From Rummeliibacillus stabekisii (GTDB taxonomy: Bacteria; Bacillota; Bacilli; Bacillales_A; Planococcaceae): a stretch of DNA of 64,000 nucleotides. Shown in pieces: positions 10,535 through 20,442 of the stretch; within the stretch, counting starts at the first letter, position 1; each line of letters starts with the position of its first letter. A model generated the notes under the pieces. The model was not told where the DNA came from and made no database searches. It saw only the letters and a list, made by a program, of their open reading frames with translations. The translations under genes and the position numbers were made by a program. The DNA is taken from the NCBI RefSeq assembly GCF_007988965.1, contig NZ_BJVD01000001.1, positions 62,001 through 126,000 on the forward strand, written 5' to 3'.

Positions 10535-12496
10535 ATGGGGAAAACGATAAAGTGGAAAATTATTAGTGCAGTTATGGTATTGGTACTAATTAGTCTAGTG
10601 GTTTTGAATCTATTTAGTACATATATTGTTAATGAGAAAACTAACAACAATCTTATTTCACAAAGCAAAGCAATAGTAACAGAGATGTCGGCATCTATTG
10701 ATTACTTTTTACAAGGATATGAAAAAGGTGTTGTTCAATTTTCAGCAAATCAAGAGCTTGAGGGAACTGCGAAACAAATCAACCTAAAACTTTCAGAATT
10801 TTTAGATAATTATGACGGAGCTACCTCTGTTTATTTCGCAAAACCTGATAAGCAACTTGAAATCCAGCCTTCTGTAGAATTAGGAGATGATTTTGATCCT
10901 ACAACTAGAGAATGGTATACAAATGCTGTGAATGACCCCAAAAATGTTTTTTGGACAAAGCCTTATTTAGATGAAGCCACCAAAACATATACCATTACTG
11001 CAGCTAAAGCAATAGAGAAGAACGGTAAGTTAATTGGTGTTGTAGGTGCAGATATCCTACTCTCAGATTTATCGAAAGAATTGTCAAAAAGAAAACTTGG
11101 TTTTGACGGTTATCCAGTATTAATTGCAGAGGATGGGACAGCTATTGTTCACCCTTCAAAAGAAGGAAAAAGCTTAAGCCGATACAGCTATGTGAAAAAA
11201 ATGATGGTAAACAAAGAAAAGGTTGGTGTGGTGGAAGCATCAAATCAAGGCAAAAAAATGATTACGGTGTATAACACATTACCTAACTTGAATTGGAAGG
11301 TCGCTGCTGTTTATGAAAAGGAAAAAGTAGAACAGGCAGCACACGATATAAGAAACTTCTTTCTTATTTTTTCTATTATATTATTAGCCCTTTTATTTAT
11401 TGTCTTAATTCTTATTATTTCTTCAATTACTAGACCTATTGCTGTTTTAAGAAAGTTAATGGACAAGGCATCTGGCGGAGATTTAAATGTTGCTGCAACC
11501 TATAATGGTTCTAATGAAGTAGGACAGCTATCGAATGATTTTAACTCCATGATAAACAGCATGAAATCCATTGTTCAAGTGGTAAATCGAACATCGCAAG
11601 AAGTAGGCCACCACTCTCAGCAACTTAACAAGCTTGTCGAAGAAACAACAGCTTCGAGCGAAGAAGTGACGGCTGCAATCGGAGAGATTGCTAAAGGAGT
11701 GAGTAACTCAGCTGAAAAGTCAGATCTTGCATTTGAACATGCTAATGCTTTAAGTAATCAAATTAACCAAATAAAGAATAAGACAATATCAATGCAAGAC
11801 ATTGCTGAACAAGCACAAGGAGTTAACAAAGAAGGTCAATCTCAAATGGAACAATTTCAGGCTGCCTTTTCTAGCTGGGAAAGTAATCTAATTAGTATGG
11901 CGGAAAAAATTGCATCTTTGGAAAAACAAATACTCTCTATTGATACAGTAATGGAAACCATACGAAATATTTCAAATCAAACGAATTTGTTGGCTTTAAA
12001 TGCAAGCATCGAAGCGGCTCGAGCTGGTGATCAAGGGAAAGGGTTTGCAGTTGTAGCAGAAGAAGTAAGAAAATTAGCTGAGCAAACAGCTAAAGCCACA
12101 GAAGAAGTAAGAGAAACAGTACAGGCTCTGCAAAGAGAATCCAAAATAGTCACTGAACAAATGCATTCTACGAAAGACAAATTTCAAGATCAGTTGGTTG
12201 TGGTAGATTCTACTAGTGAATTGTTTAACAATATCTCTTCTTTAGTTTTACAGTTAGAAGAGGCTATTGATAATATTTCAAATGACACATTTAAGATCAC
12301 AAGCTATAAAGATGAAGTAATAGACATGATTCAAGAGATGACAGCCACTTCTGAAGAATCAGCTGCAGCTTGTGAGGAAGTAAGTGCCTCTTCTTCCGAA
12401 CAATTGGCAGCAATTGAAGCAGTTTTAAATTCGGCAGAGAAGCTTTCACACTTGAATAACAAACTTTCTGAATCAATCCAAAAGTTTAATTTATAG
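10535..12496 (+). CDS. Methyl-accepting chemotaxis protein with extracellular Cache domain
   Basis: Transmembrane chemoreceptor of about 653 residues. Order: TM1 ([20 protein letters not shown], about 10-30), dCache-type sensor at about 35-270 (contains [30 protein letters not shown]), TM2 ([20 protein letters not shown], about 279-298), HAMP at about 299-355, then the cytoplasmic signalling coiled coil. The hairpin tip reads [30 protein letters not shown], the core CheA/CheW contact. The ATG at 10535 is preferred over the one at 10517 because AAGGAG lies eight bases before it and downstream of 10517. The ligand is unknown. No che or fla genes lie nearby, so it is an orphan receptor. Confidence 0.94.
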   Translation: MGKTIKWKIISAVMVLVLISLVVLNLFSTYIVNEKTNNNLISQSKAIVTEMSASIDYFLQGYEKGVVQFSANQELEGTAKQINLKLSEFLDNYDGATSVYFAKPDKQLEIQPSVELGDDFDPTTREWYTNAVNDPKNVFWTKPYLDEATKTYTITAAKAIEKNGKLIGVVGADILLSDLSKELSKRKLGFDGYPVLIAEDGTAIVHPSKEGKSLSRYSYVKKMMVNKEKVGVVEASNQGKKMITVYNTLPNLNWKVAAVYEKEKVEQAAHDIRNFFLIFSIILLALLFIVLILIISSITRPIAVLRKLMDKASGGDLNVAATYNGSNEVGQLSNDFNSMINSMKSIVQVVNRTSQEVGHHSQQLNKLVEETTASSEEVTAAIGEIAKGVSNSAEKSDLAFEHANALSNQINQIKNKTISMQDIAEQAQGVNKEGQSQMEQFQAAFSSWESNLISMAEKIASLEKQILSIDTVMETIRNISNQTNLLALNASIEAARAGDQGKGFAVVAEEVRKLAEQTAKATEEVRETVQALQRESKIVTEQMHSTKDKFQDQLVVVDSTSELFNNISSLVLQLEEAIDNISNDTFKITSYKDEVIDMIQEMTATSEESAAACEEVSASSSEQLAAIEAVLNSAEKLSHLNNKLSESIQKFNL

Positions 12497-12554
12497 TTTT
12501 TAATTATTTGAATTTTTATAATAATCATGTTACGATCAATATAATTTTATATTT

Positions 12555-12708
12555 CTTATCAAGAGAAGCTGAGGGGAAGGCCCTATGACGCTTCAGCAAC
12601 CTCTGTGTATGCAGAAAGGTGCTACATCCTGCAAGATTAAATCTTGGAAGATAAGAGTGCACGCATATCAATGCCCCTTTTCTTCTTGTAAGGAAAAGGG
12701 GTTTTTGT
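12555..12708 (+). ncRNA. SAM-I (S-box) riboswitch with terminator, controlling metA
   Basis: S-box aptamer. P1 pairs CTTATC (12555) with GATAAG (12650). The diagnostic AAGAGAAGCTGAGGG, GGCCCTATGACGC and CAGCAACC blocks are present in the right order. Downstream, CCCCTTTTC / GGAAAAGGGG at 12674-12701 plus a T run forms the terminator. SAM binding should stabilise the aptamer and shut off transcription of metA, whose start is at 12734. Confidence 0.96.
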
Positions 12709-12733
12709 TTTATAAAGAAAAGGGGGTTATTTA

Positions 12734-13642
12734 ATGCCAATTAATATTCCGAAAGATTTGCCGGCAACGGAATTATTAAAAAAAGAAAAGATTTTTGTCA
12801 TGGATGAAAGTAGATCAAATCAACAGGATATCCGACCGCTTAACATTGCTATTTTAAACCTAATGCCCGAGAAAGAAAAAACCGAACTGCAGCTTCTTCG
12901 ACTTTTAGGCAATACACCATTACAGGTTACTGTTACATTTTTACATACCGCTACGCATATCTCTAAAAATGTTAGCAAATCTCATTTAGATACATTCTAT
13001 AAAACATTTAATGAAGTAAAAGAGTTTCGTTTTGACGGATTAATTATTACAGGTGCTCCAGTTGAGACGTTGGCCTTTGAAGAGGTGGATTACTGGGAAG
13101 AGATGAAAGAAATTCTTGAGTGGTCCAAAACTAATGTCACGACAACACTTCATATATGCTGGGGAGCGCAAGCAGCGCTTTATTATCATTATGGAATTGA
13201 TAAATACTCATTAGATCAAAAATGTTTTGGTGTTTTTCAGCATACTGTTCAGGAGTCAACAGCAAAACTAATACGAGGGTTTAATGATGTGTTTGTAGCA
13301 CCACATTCACGCCATACTTCTGTTTCGGTACACGCAGTGGAGGAACATCCTAATTTATCTGTACTCTCTAAATCAGAAAAAGCAGGTTTGTTTATTGCTA
13401 TATCAAACGACGAAAAAATGATTATGGTAACAGGTCATTTAGAATATGATGCTGAAACTTTAAGTGAAGAATTCAAACGCGATTTGGCTAGGGGTAATGA
13501 CATAGCTATACCGAGTAATTACTATCCAGACGATAACCCTAATAATCAGCCGTTAAATACCTGGCGTTCGCATACACATCTTTTGTTCTCAAACTGGCTT
13601 AACTACTATGTTTATCAAGAAACACCTTATGAATGGGCATAG
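12734..13642 (+). CDS. metA: Homoserine O-acyltransferase MetA (probably acetyl-CoA dependent)
   Basis: First committed step of methionine synthesis: acylates homoserine. It has 302 residues, as usual. The catalytic Cys142 is in HICWGAQA, and the His/Glu pair is in TGHLEYD (about 233-239). Residue 111, which tunes the acyl donor, is Glu ([15 protein letters not shown], 108-121). In characterised Bacillus cereus MetA, Glu111 goes with acetyl-CoA use, so despite the usual succinyltransferase label this is likely an acetyltransferase. The ATG at 12734 follows AGGGGG. An S-box riboswitch at 12555-12708 regulates it. Confidence 0.96.
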   Translation: MPINIPKDLPATELLKKEKIFVMDESRSNQQDIRPLNIAILNLMPEKEKTELQLLRLLGNTPLQVTVTFLHTATHISKNVSKSHLDTFYKTFNEVKEFRFDGLIITGAPVETLAFEEVDYWEEMKEILEWSKTNVTTTLHICWGAQAALYYHYGIDKYSLDQKCFGVFQHTVQESTAKLIRGFNDVFVAPHSRHTSVSVHAVEEHPNLSVLSKSEKAGLFIAISNDEKMIMVTGHLEYDAETLSEEFKRDLARGNDIAIPSNYYPDDNPNNQPLNTWRSHTHLLFSNWLNYYVYQETPYEWA

Positions 13643-13720
13643 GTTAACTCTCATTCTCTATTGCTTATCTTTCTATTTGTTATAATAGACGAAAGAAGAT
13701 ACAAGAAAAGAGGATTATAT

Positions 13721-15670
13721 GTGTTTGTGACTATTGGTATTTTAGCGCATGTGGATGCTGGAAAAACCACCTTATCCGAAAATTTATTATATCAATTTAA
13801 TAGCATAAAAGAACGAGGTCGGGTGGACCACCAAAATGCTTTTCTAGACCATCATGCCATTGAAAGAGAACGGGGCATTACGATTTTTGCAGAACAAGGA
13901 AGGCTTGAAATGGGAGACGATACATATACCATTATCGATACGCCAGGGCACGTCGATTTTTCTCCAGAAATGGAGAGAGCAATCGCTGTAATGGATTATG
14001 CCATACTTGTTGTTAGCGCTTTAGATGGTGTACAGGGACATACAGAAACAGTTTGGTCTTTACTTAGAAAACATGACGTCCCCACCTTTATTTTTATTAA
14101 TAAAATGGATGCAGATACAGCAAATGGTGAGGCAGTTTTACATGAGTTGCGGCAAAACTTGTCAAAGAACATTGTTCCAATAACAAACGAATTTACAAAT
14201 GGTAGAGTATCAGATCAACTGATTGAATGGGTAGCAGAGAGAGATGAAGAAATACTTGAAAAATATTTCAACCAATCTCTGCTTGAAGGGGATGTAAAGA
14301 AAGCTTTTCAAAAGATGATGATAGAAGGAAAGGCTTTTCCCTGTGCTTTTGGCTCTGCCTTAAAAGATGAAGGAATTACCGAATTCTTTGAGCAAATTAT
14401 GCTTTTAGCGAGAACCAGCTATGATGAGGCACTGCCATTTTCAGCGAATGTGTTTAAAATCCGCCATGATGATAAAAAGCAAAGAATTATATTTATGAAA
14501 GCACAAGCAGGAAAGTTATCGGTTCGAGATGTACTTGAACTAGGTGGAACCCCTGAAAAAGTAACCGAAATTAGGCTTTACAATGGGAATGATTATAAGG
14601 TAGTTAAAGAAGTGCAAGCAGGAGAAATATTTGCAGTGACTGGCATTTTAAATGCAAATATTGGAGATGTCGTTGGAACAAAGAGCATTGCGCAAATGCC
14701 TTTTGAACTCATACCAACATTGCAATCTACTGTTGTGAATGATGGGACTGATCATATTAAGGACGTATTAGCATGCTTTAGATTATTAGAAGCAGAAGAT
14801 CCTTCTTTAGAAGTCAGTTGGATAGAGAGATTTCAAGAAATCCGTGTTCATGTCATGGGAGCTATTCAACTTGAAGTACTGAAAGAAGTAGCAAAACAGC
14901 GTTTTTCTCTCGATATCCATTTTGAAAGCCCCCAAGTTTTATACATGGAAACCATCAGTAATACTGTAATTGGGTACGGTCATTTTGAGCCGTTAAAACA
15001 TTATGCAGAAGTACATCTTCTGATGGAGGCAGCCGAAAGAGGTGCAGGCATATTATTTGAAAATAGATGCCATGATGATGATTTATCTACCGGGCATCAG
15101 CGTTTAATCGAACATCATATTTTTGAGAGGTCGCATAATGGACTTTTAACAGGCTTCCCTCTAACAGATGTCAAATTTACATTACTGACGGGGCGTGCAC
15201 ATGAAAAACATACAGAGGGTGGGGATTTTCGTGAGGCCACTTTTCGTGCAATACGGCAAGGACTCGAAAAAGCGAGTATTCAATTATTAGAACCATACTA
15301 TTTCTTTAAAATGAAGACAGACCAAGTTCATATCGGACGAATGATGACAGATGTTCAGCAGGCAAGCGGTACTTTTGAAGCGCCGATTATGAATGGTAAT
15401 CAAGCTATTTTGGAAGGAAGGGTACCTGTCTCTACGTTTATGGATTATAGTACTGTATTTGCTGCATATACAAATGGCAAAGGTGCAATAACATTGAATT
15501 TTTGCGGGTTTGATCAATGTCATAATCCTGAAGACACCATTGAAAGAATTAATTATCGAAAAGACGCTGATCCGGAATATTCATCATCCAGCATATTTTG
15601 CGCGAGAGGCAAGGGGTATGCTGTTCCTTGGGAAGAAGCAGAGCAAAACATGCATTGCTTGAAAAAATGA
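13721..15670 (+). CDS. Tet(M)-like translational GTPase (ribosomal-protection protein family)
   Basis: An EF-G-like GTPase of 649 residues in the ribosomal-protection (TetM/TetO/TetP) branch. G motifs: AHVDAGKTT (9-17), RGITI (51-55), DTPGH (73-77), NKMD (127-130). An EF-G domain IV-like segment (FPLTDVKFTLLTGRAHEKHT, then GGDFREA) and a C-terminal domain (LLEPYYFFKM) follow. The GTG at 13721 is chosen because AGAGGA lies six bases upstream; the in-frame ATG at 13661 adds 20 hydrophobic/basic residues absent from the family. The domain IV tip lacks the YSPV sequence of Tet(M), so tetracycline protection is uncertain; rescue of stalled ribosomes is an alternative. A strong terminator follows at 15723. 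Confidence 0.88.
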   Translation: MFVTIGILAHVDAGKTTLSENLLYQFNSIKERGRVDHQNAFLDHHAIERERGITIFAEQGRLEMGDDTYTIIDTPGHVDFSPEMERAIAVMDYAILVVSALDGVQGHTETVWSLLRKHDVPTFIFINKMDADTANGEAVLHELRQNLSKNIVPITNEFTNGRVSDQLIEWVAERDEEILEKYFNQSLLEGDVKKAFQKMMIEGKAFPCAFGSALKDEGITEFFEQIMLLARTSYDEALPFSANVFKIRHDDKKQRIIFMKAQAGKLSVRDVLELGGTPEKVTEIRLYNGNDYKVVKEVQAGEIFAVTGILNANIGDVVGTKSIAQMPFELIPTLQSTVVNDGTDHIKDVLACFRLLEAEDPSLEVSWIERFQEIRVHVMGAIQLEVLKEVAKQRFSLDIHFESPQVLYMETISNTVIGYGHFEPLKHYAEVHLLMEAAERGAGILFENRCHDDDLSTGHQRLIEHHIFERSHNGLLTGFPLTDVKFTLLTGRAHEKHTEGGDFREATFRAIRQGLEKASIQLLEPYYFFKMKTDQVHIGRMMTDVQQASGTFEAPIMNGNQAILEGRVPVSTFMDYSTVFAAYTNGKGAITLNFCGFDQCHNPEDTIERINYRKDADPEYSSSSIFCARGKGYAVPWEEAEQNMHCLKK

Positions 15671-15722
15671 TCGATGAAATCGTCAAGCGTAGATTAAAGT
15701 AAAACACAAAGTTATAATTGAA

Positions 15723-15756
15723 AAGGAAACCTTAGCTAAGGTTTCCTTGTTTTTTC
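15723..15756 (+). terminator. Intrinsic terminator of Tet(M)-like gene
   Basis: AAGGAAACCTTAG / CTAAGGTTTCCTT is a perfect 26-bp palindrome followed by a T run. Confidence 0.92.
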
Positions 15757-15866
15757 TCAAAATAGAAATACATAATACTTTTTATAATAGTATATGATAA
15801 TATACAAATTATAATATTCAGTATATTTTAAAAACGTTTGTTGGAATTGTTTTTTGGAGGTGAAAT

Positions 15867-16358
15867 ATGACAACTACCTATGCAGAGTGGGGAGAAGCTA
15901 GAGTTAAATTAACTTGGAAAAAAGACTGCTTACTTCCCTTAATTAATGAAATTACAAGTGTACATGGTTTTTGCTTTTACGATGATAATTTTTTGTTGGT
16001 TGATTTAAAACATAGAGGATGGGATATTCCTGGTGGACATATTGAAGCTGGTGAAACACCAGAGGAATGCTTTAAGCGGGAGGCGAGGGAAGAAGCTTAT
16101 ATTGATGGGGAGTGTACTTTGTTAGGATACATTATTGTTGACCATAGTGAAAATCCTGCATGGACAGATGACAGCCCATATCCCCAAATAGGATTTCAGG
16201 TATTTTACAAAATGGAAATAACAAGTCTACTTCCGTTTGAAGGAAAGTATGAATCTACACAACGAATATTTATAAATCCTGAGGAGGTTTCAGCGTATCA
16301 TAGCGAATGGAATATTCTTTTTCAAGAAATATTAGATTATGCAACATCTATACAATAG
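15867..16358 (+). CDS. Nudix hydrolase
   Basis: Hydrolyses a nucleoside-diphosphate-linked substrate; the identity is unknown. It has 163 residues. The Nudix box runs from GGHIEAGETPEECF to KREAREEA (about residues 55-76), with the REAREE metal ligands intact. The box is preceded by LVDLKHRGWDIPGG. The ATG at 15867 follows TTGGAGGTGAAAT. It is a single gene with no obvious operon partner. Confidence 0.92.
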   Translation: MTTTYAEWGEARVKLTWKKDCLLPLINEITSVHGFCFYDDNFLLVDLKHRGWDIPGGHIEAGETPEECFKREAREEAYIDGECTLLGYIIVDHSENPAWTDDSPYPQIGFQVFYKMEITSLLPFEGKYESTQRIFINPEEVSAYHSEWNILFQEILDYATSIQ

Positions 16359-16469
16359 AAGAATTTCTATTAGGAAGCTAATAAGTAATAATTCATTCAT
16401 TCATAAAAAAGACTGCAGACAAACACAAACTAGTGTCTATCTACAGTTTAGATATCATGAAAATTTGTA

Positions 16470-16542
16470 TGGGCGTAGTGGGAGTCGAACCCACAACCCC
16501 CTGATTAAGAGTCAGGTGCGCTGCCAATTGCGCCATACGCCC
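16470..16542 (-). tRNA. tRNA-Lys (anticodon CUU)
   Basis: A cloverleaf is readable on the minus strand. The acceptor pairs GGGCGTA with TACGCCC, the D stem GCGC pairs with GCGC, and the anticodon stem CCTGA/TCAGG encloses loop CTCTTAA with anticodon CTT. The T arm is GTGGG-TTCGACT-CCCAC. The discriminator is A. The CCA end is not encoded. A sigma-A promoter lies just upstream (16564-16592). Confidence 0.96.
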
Positions 16543-16563
16543 GTTTGCCTTAATGACATATAT

Positions 16564-16592
16564 AGTGTAACGCCGAATCCCTATAAAGTCAA
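16564..16592 (-). promoter_or_regulatory. Sigma-A promoter of tRNA-Lys
   Basis: On the minus strand TTGACT, a 17-bp spacer, then TACACT; the predicted start is about 15 bases before the mature tRNA 5' end. Confidence 0.75.
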
Positions 16593-16621
16593 GAGGCAAA
16601 CTTGGTTATATTGATACTGTA

Positions 16622-17275
16622 CTAGTGATGCTCAATCTTATCTTTTTTAAATATCTCAACATCTACAAGGCGGGCACCAGCTTTATGCAATATCCCCTCA
16701 ATTTCCTTGACTGTTTGATCTGTTGCTCCTTTGGCTAGTGTCACGATAACTCTCCTTAAGTACCAATCATCATCATCAATAGAGAACACGCAATGGACAG
16801 GCCATTTTTTGCGGATCACTGATAAGGTTTTTGCAAGGATACCTTCTTGATCTGGCAAAGCGATCGTTAACGCACAGCTTCCTGTCTTATACCCCCATGC
16901 TTCTTCTAATAGTTCAAAGACACGAGAATGTGTAAGAATACCAGCAAAATTATCGTTTTCATCTAGTACCGTTAAATATGGCAATCGCTTGATTGTAAAA
17001 AACACTTCATAAAATGAGCTTTCCATTCCGATAGTACCATCAGGATCTGCCGCTAAATCCCCGATAGGAATATCTTCATCATTACCATGTTCTAACTTAT
17101 ACTCTAAAATTGCAACCTTAAAGGCATTCCCAACAAACTTTTCTTCTTTATCATCTAAAATTGGAATGCAACGATAACCCGAGGAGTAAAGCTTTTTTAA
17201 CACAGATGAAATTGAATCACTTTCCTTGCAAAAAATAACATCATGCTTATTTACATATTTTTGTTTGACAATCAT
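16622..17275 (-). CDS. cbpA: CBS-pair plus ACT domain protein, CbpA type (c-di-AMP binding)
   Basis: Cytoplasmic regulatory protein of 217 residues. A tandem CBS pair spans about 8-135 (SGYRCIPILDDKEEKFVGNAFK and LPYLTVLDENDNFAGILTHSRVFELLEEAW). A C-terminal ACT-like domain spans about 140-210 (CALTIALPDQEGILAKTLSVI). This layout matches Listeria CbpA, which binds cyclic di-AMP; B. subtilis DarB has CBS domains only. The ATG at 17275 follows GGAGG at good spacing. It is monocistronic, upstream of the tRNA-Lys gene on the same strand. Ligand binding is inferred from family. Confidence 0.8.
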   Translation of the reverse strand: MIVKQKYVNKHDVIFCKESDSISSVLKKLYSSGYRCIPILDDKEEKFVGNAFKVAILEYKLEHGNDEDIPIGDLAADPDGTIGMESSFYEVFFTIKRLPYLTVLDENDNFAGILTHSRVFELLEEAWGYKTGSCALTIALPDQEGILAKTLSVIRKKWPVHCVFSIDDDDWYLRRVIVTLAKGATDQTVKEIEGILHKAGARLVDVEIFKKDKIEHH

Positions 17276-17523
17276 TGTATGACCTCCAAATTCTGTTTAA
17301 ACATTTTTATTTGCAAAAGAAGCATCACGGCTAATAAGCCGAGAGAGTATTTAACCCCTCTCAAAAGCATACTCGCTATCATATGCATGAGCTTTTTTAA
17401 CTATTCCCTTATAATTGATTTTACAATCCTCATTATGATAATTAAATAGTTTTCTGTACAAAAATTCAGAATTGTGTAATATTATAGTAGAGTAAAATTG
17501 GATAAAGGAGGCTATTAAGTAAA

Positions 17524-18510
17524 ATGTCGTATAATCATAATAGTGTAAAGGAACGCCTAAATTCTATGGAATTGCCTGTTATTGCTGCCCCTATGTTTTT
17601 AGTGTCTGGAATTGAGTTAGTTGTAGAAGGATGCAAATCGGGTATAGCGACCACTTTTCCTTTATTAAATGCAAGAACGAATGAAGAGCTAGAGAAGTGG
17701 ATGAAAGAAATCACTTTACAGTTAGAGGATGCAACAAAGAAAGGAAGTACTGTTGCACCATGGGGAGTCAATTTGATTGTACATCATACAAATACACGTT
17801 ATCACGAGGATGTGGAATTGGTAAAAAAATATCAGCCTCCTCTGGTTATAACATCTTTGGGAAAACCAACTGATATTGCAACCACCGTACATGAATATGG
17901 AGGACTTGTTTTTTCGGATGTCATCAGCATAGAACATGCGAAAAAGGCAATGGAAGCAGGGGTTGATGGACTTATATTAGTATGTGCTGGAGCAGGTGGT
18001 CACGGAGGTACCTTACATCCTATGGCCTTCGTGCATGAAGTGAAAAAATTCTTTAACGGGATTATTATTTTAGCGGGATCTATATCATGTGGGGAAGATA
18101 TACTTGCTGCTCAAGTAATAGGTGCCGATTTTGCCTATATGGGGACAAGACTAATTGCTACTGCCGAATCGATGGCAAGCGGAAAATATAAAGAAATGAC
18201 TGTTGAAGCAAGCGCCAGCGATATTATTTATACGGATAAAATTAGTGGGGTGAATGCAAACTTTATTGTACAGAGTATTGTCAATGCTGGGTTAGAGCCA
18301 ACTGATTTACAAAAGCCTCAACAATTAGAAATTGTACACAAAGCTGATGAGGCAAAAGCCTGGAAGGATATTTGGAGTGCAGGTCAGGGAGTTGGCAGCA
18401 TAAAAGAAATTTTGCCAGTTTCAGAGCTTGTTGCTCAATTATTAGATGAATATCAAACAAGTATAGAAAAAATAGTCAAAAAGCAACTGGTAAAGATAAA
18501 CGAAGCTTAA
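17524..18510 (+). CDS. Nitronate monooxygenase / NAD(P)H flavin oxidoreductase
   Basis: FMN-dependent TIM-barrel enzyme of the 2-nitropropane dioxygenase family, 328 residues. Typical segments are LPVIAAPMFLVSGIELV (about 17-33), GVDGLILVCAGAGGHGGTLH (about 147-166), ILAGSISCGEDILAAQVIGADFAYMGTRLIAT (about 180-212). The family oxidises alkyl nitronates, but several members have unknown substrates. The start ATG at 17524 has AAAGGAGG 12 bases upstream. A strong terminator follows at 18519. No metabolic partners are adjacent. Confidence 0.88.
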   Translation: MSYNHNSVKERLNSMELPVIAAPMFLVSGIELVVEGCKSGIATTFPLLNARTNEELEKWMKEITLQLEDATKKGSTVAPWGVNLIVHHTNTRYHEDVELVKKYQPPLVITSLGKPTDIATTVHEYGGLVFSDVISIEHAKKAMEAGVDGLILVCAGAGGHGGTLHPMAFVHEVKKFFNGIIILAGSISCGEDILAAQVIGADFAYMGTRLIATAESMASGKYKEMTVEASASDIIYTDKISGVNANFIVQSIVNAGLEPTDLQKPQQLEIVHKADEAKAWKDIWSAGQGVGSIKEILPVSELVAQLLDEYQTSIEKIVKKQLVKINEA

Positions 18511-18518
18511 TAGTGAGG

Positions 18519-18560
18519 GAAGCTTTTATGTCAAAAAGACATAAAAAGCTTCTTTTTTTG
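18519..18560 (+). terminator. Intrinsic terminator
   Basis: GAAGCTTTTATGTC / GACATAAAAAGCTTC stem followed by seven T residues, just after the stop at 18510. Confidence 0.92.
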
Positions 18561-18574
18561 TTCTTTTTAAGAAT

Positions 18575-18590
18575 TATTAGTTTACATAAT
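18575..18590 (-). repeat. dif-like half-site motif, copy 1
   Basis: The minus strand reads ATTATGTAAACTAATA, identical to copies at 38957 and 46651 and related to one arm of the dif site at 56564. Confidence 0.6.
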
Positions 18591-18842
18591 TAAAGTTGTT
18601 TAAAAAAACGAATTTACTATGTATTGAATATTTTTTATTATTTTTATAAACCTCGCTAGTCTATATAATAAAAACATAACAAAGCACTAAAGAGCAAAAT
18701 CCAACAAAACCGTATATAACCTAAAAAAATGATAAGAATAGACGTGGAAAAGTAAATGAAATTTTTACTAAACTTCCTATTTACATATAACATAAGAGTA
18801 AAAGGACACTGCTACTTCAATTTCAAAGGGGAGTCGATAAAA

Positions 18843-19427
18843 TTGAAGGCATACCACTATGCACTTCTTATATTGCCTATTATGATTATTATTTGTTTGC
18901 TTATTTTAATTTTTTATCCCAAGCTTTTCACATCAATTCAACAGCGGGAAGAAAAATCATACACTTATTTAGGGAAGGATGCGCCCCTTCCAACGGAACT
19001 AAACCCAATTGTAGAAGAAAAGAAAAATACATTAATTAATCAGGCAGCAAAAAAGAAAATCGATATAGTTATCACAGAAGGAATTCGATCATTTGCAAAG
19101 CAAGATCAAATCTATCAACAAGGACGCTCTAGACCTGGGCGTATTGTTACTTATACGAAAGCTGGGGAGTCGTACCATAATTATGGACTTGCATTTGATT
19201 TTGCGTTGGTTGATCATTCTGGCAATATTATATGGAATACGCAATATGACGGTAACCAAAACAGCAAAGCAGATTGGTACGAGGTGGCTGATCTTGGCAA
19301 AAAATTAGGGTTGGAATGGGGCGGTGATTGGCCGAGCTTTAAAGATGATCCACATTTTCAGATGACATTTGGTTTAAGTATTGAACAGCTAAAAGAAGGG
19401 TACCGGGTAAAATCAGTAGAAAAATGA
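18843..19427 (+). CDS. Membrane-anchored M15-family peptidase (CwlK/VanY-like)
   Basis: Probable peptidoglycan peptidase acting outside the membrane. An N-terminal anchor (ALLILPIMIIICLLILIFYP) is followed by an M15_4-type domain. The zinc-site pattern SYHNYGLAFDFAL supplies His/Asp, and EWGGDWPSFKDDPHFQ supplies the second histidine; EGIRSFAKQDQIYQQGR is the usual core. I chose TTG at 18843 (195 residues) because GGGGAG lies nine bases upstream. An in-frame ATG at 18756 would add 29 residues but has a weak site. Endopeptidase and carboxypeptidase activity cannot be told apart. Confidence 0.83.
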   Translation: MKAYHYALLILPIMIIICLLILIFYPKLFTSIQQREEKSYTYLGKDAPLPTELNPIVEEKKNTLINQAAKKKIDIVITEGIRSFAKQDQIYQQGRSRPGRIVTYTKAGESYHNYGLAFDFALVDHSGNIIWNTQYDGNQNSKADWYEVADLGKKLGLEWGGDWPSFKDDPHFQMTFGLSIEQLKEGYRVKSVEK

Positions 19428-19577
19428 AAAAAACAAGCAACCTTTCTGGGGAAGAGGGCAATGAACATTTATAGCATATTTTTTATACATTCAACATATT
19501 GAATAGGAACAGTGCATAGGAATAATGTGTAGGCATTGGACAACCTCTGCTTAATATAATAAAAAAGGAGTCTGCAT

Positions 19578-20321
19578 ATGAAATTTATACTACTATTTCT
19601 AACCAGTATTGCTGCTTTTGTTTTCACTTTCATCGTTCCTACACTTGAAGCGAAATTTATATGTTTAATTGGTTCATTGTTATTATTTAGATTAGGAATT
19701 TATATGATAAATCAATCTGAAAAAAAAAGAACTGCCGAATTAGAACAGGAAGTAGATGATTTATTACAACATCTTCCTTTCACACATAAAACAATATCAG
19801 ATGATTATCTTCAAGCATTATTTATAGATGAGGCTTCCCAAACCCTTTTCACTGCCATAAGAAAGGATACAGGGGAATCTTTTGATGTGAAAGAATATCT
19901 ATTTCCTGAAGTGTATGAAGCGGCGATTGAAGAAGATGGGAACCAGCTTGCTTTTATAGCAAGAGGAGGAATACTTGGGGGTTCTTTATTGAAGAACGTA
20001 GACCATATCGAAGTTTTCGATACCCAGAAAGAAGACGATGATTTAAATGATGAAGATTTTAGTGAAGAAGAGCAAGATGACATAGAAGAGGGCATTTCGA
20101 AAGTAAGCCTAAAATTAGTATTGGACAACCTAGCACATCCTATTTTTGAATTTATCTTTTTTGAAAGTGAGGAACCTGTTGACCCTGATTCAGATGAATA
20201 TAAAGATGCTTTTAAAGCATGTAATCAATGGTATCAAATGATAAGTATTCTAATAAAACGCCAAGATCATCAAAAGCAAGTACTTGTTACGAGATATGAA
20301 GAAGCCCAAAAGGTTATTTAA
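19578..20321 (+). CDS. Membrane-anchored acidic protein, unknown function
   Basis: A protein of 247 residues that I do not recognise. Two N-terminal hydrophobic segments (about 2-20 and 25-46) lead to a soluble domain rich in Asp/Glu, with a very acidic tract at about 151-173 (EDDDLNDEDFSEEEQDDIEE). The segment LPFTHKTISDDYLQALFIDE resembles proteins that respond to or present peptides to the membrane, but I assign no function. The ATG at 19578 has AAAAAGGAG upstream. No operon partner is seen; the structured RNA region starts about 120 bp downstream. Confidence 0.7.
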   Translation: MKFILLFLTSIAAFVFTFIVPTLEAKFICLIGSLLLFRLGIYMINQSEKKRTAELEQEVDDLLQHLPFTHKTISDDYLQALFIDEASQTLFTAIRKDTGESFDVKEYLFPEVYEAAIEEDGNQLAFIARGGILGGSLLKNVDHIEVFDTQKEDDDLNDEDFSEEEQDDIEEGISKVSLKLVLDNLAHPIFEFIFFESEEPVDPDSDEYKDAFKACNQWYQMISILIKRQDHQKQVLVTRYEEAQKVI

Positions 20322-20442
20322 TAATTTAAATAACCTTAATAATCCTATTTGAATAAATAATTTAATCAAAGATAAACTAAATTTTTTCGAAATAAAATTA
20401 AAAAAATGGTTTAAAAAAATGTACAGAAGGTATACTATTAAT

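Noticed and set aside
16470..16620. tRNA-Lys as an integration site of a genomic island
   Set aside because: No duplicated tRNA 3' end and no integrase gene nearby; flanking genes look core.
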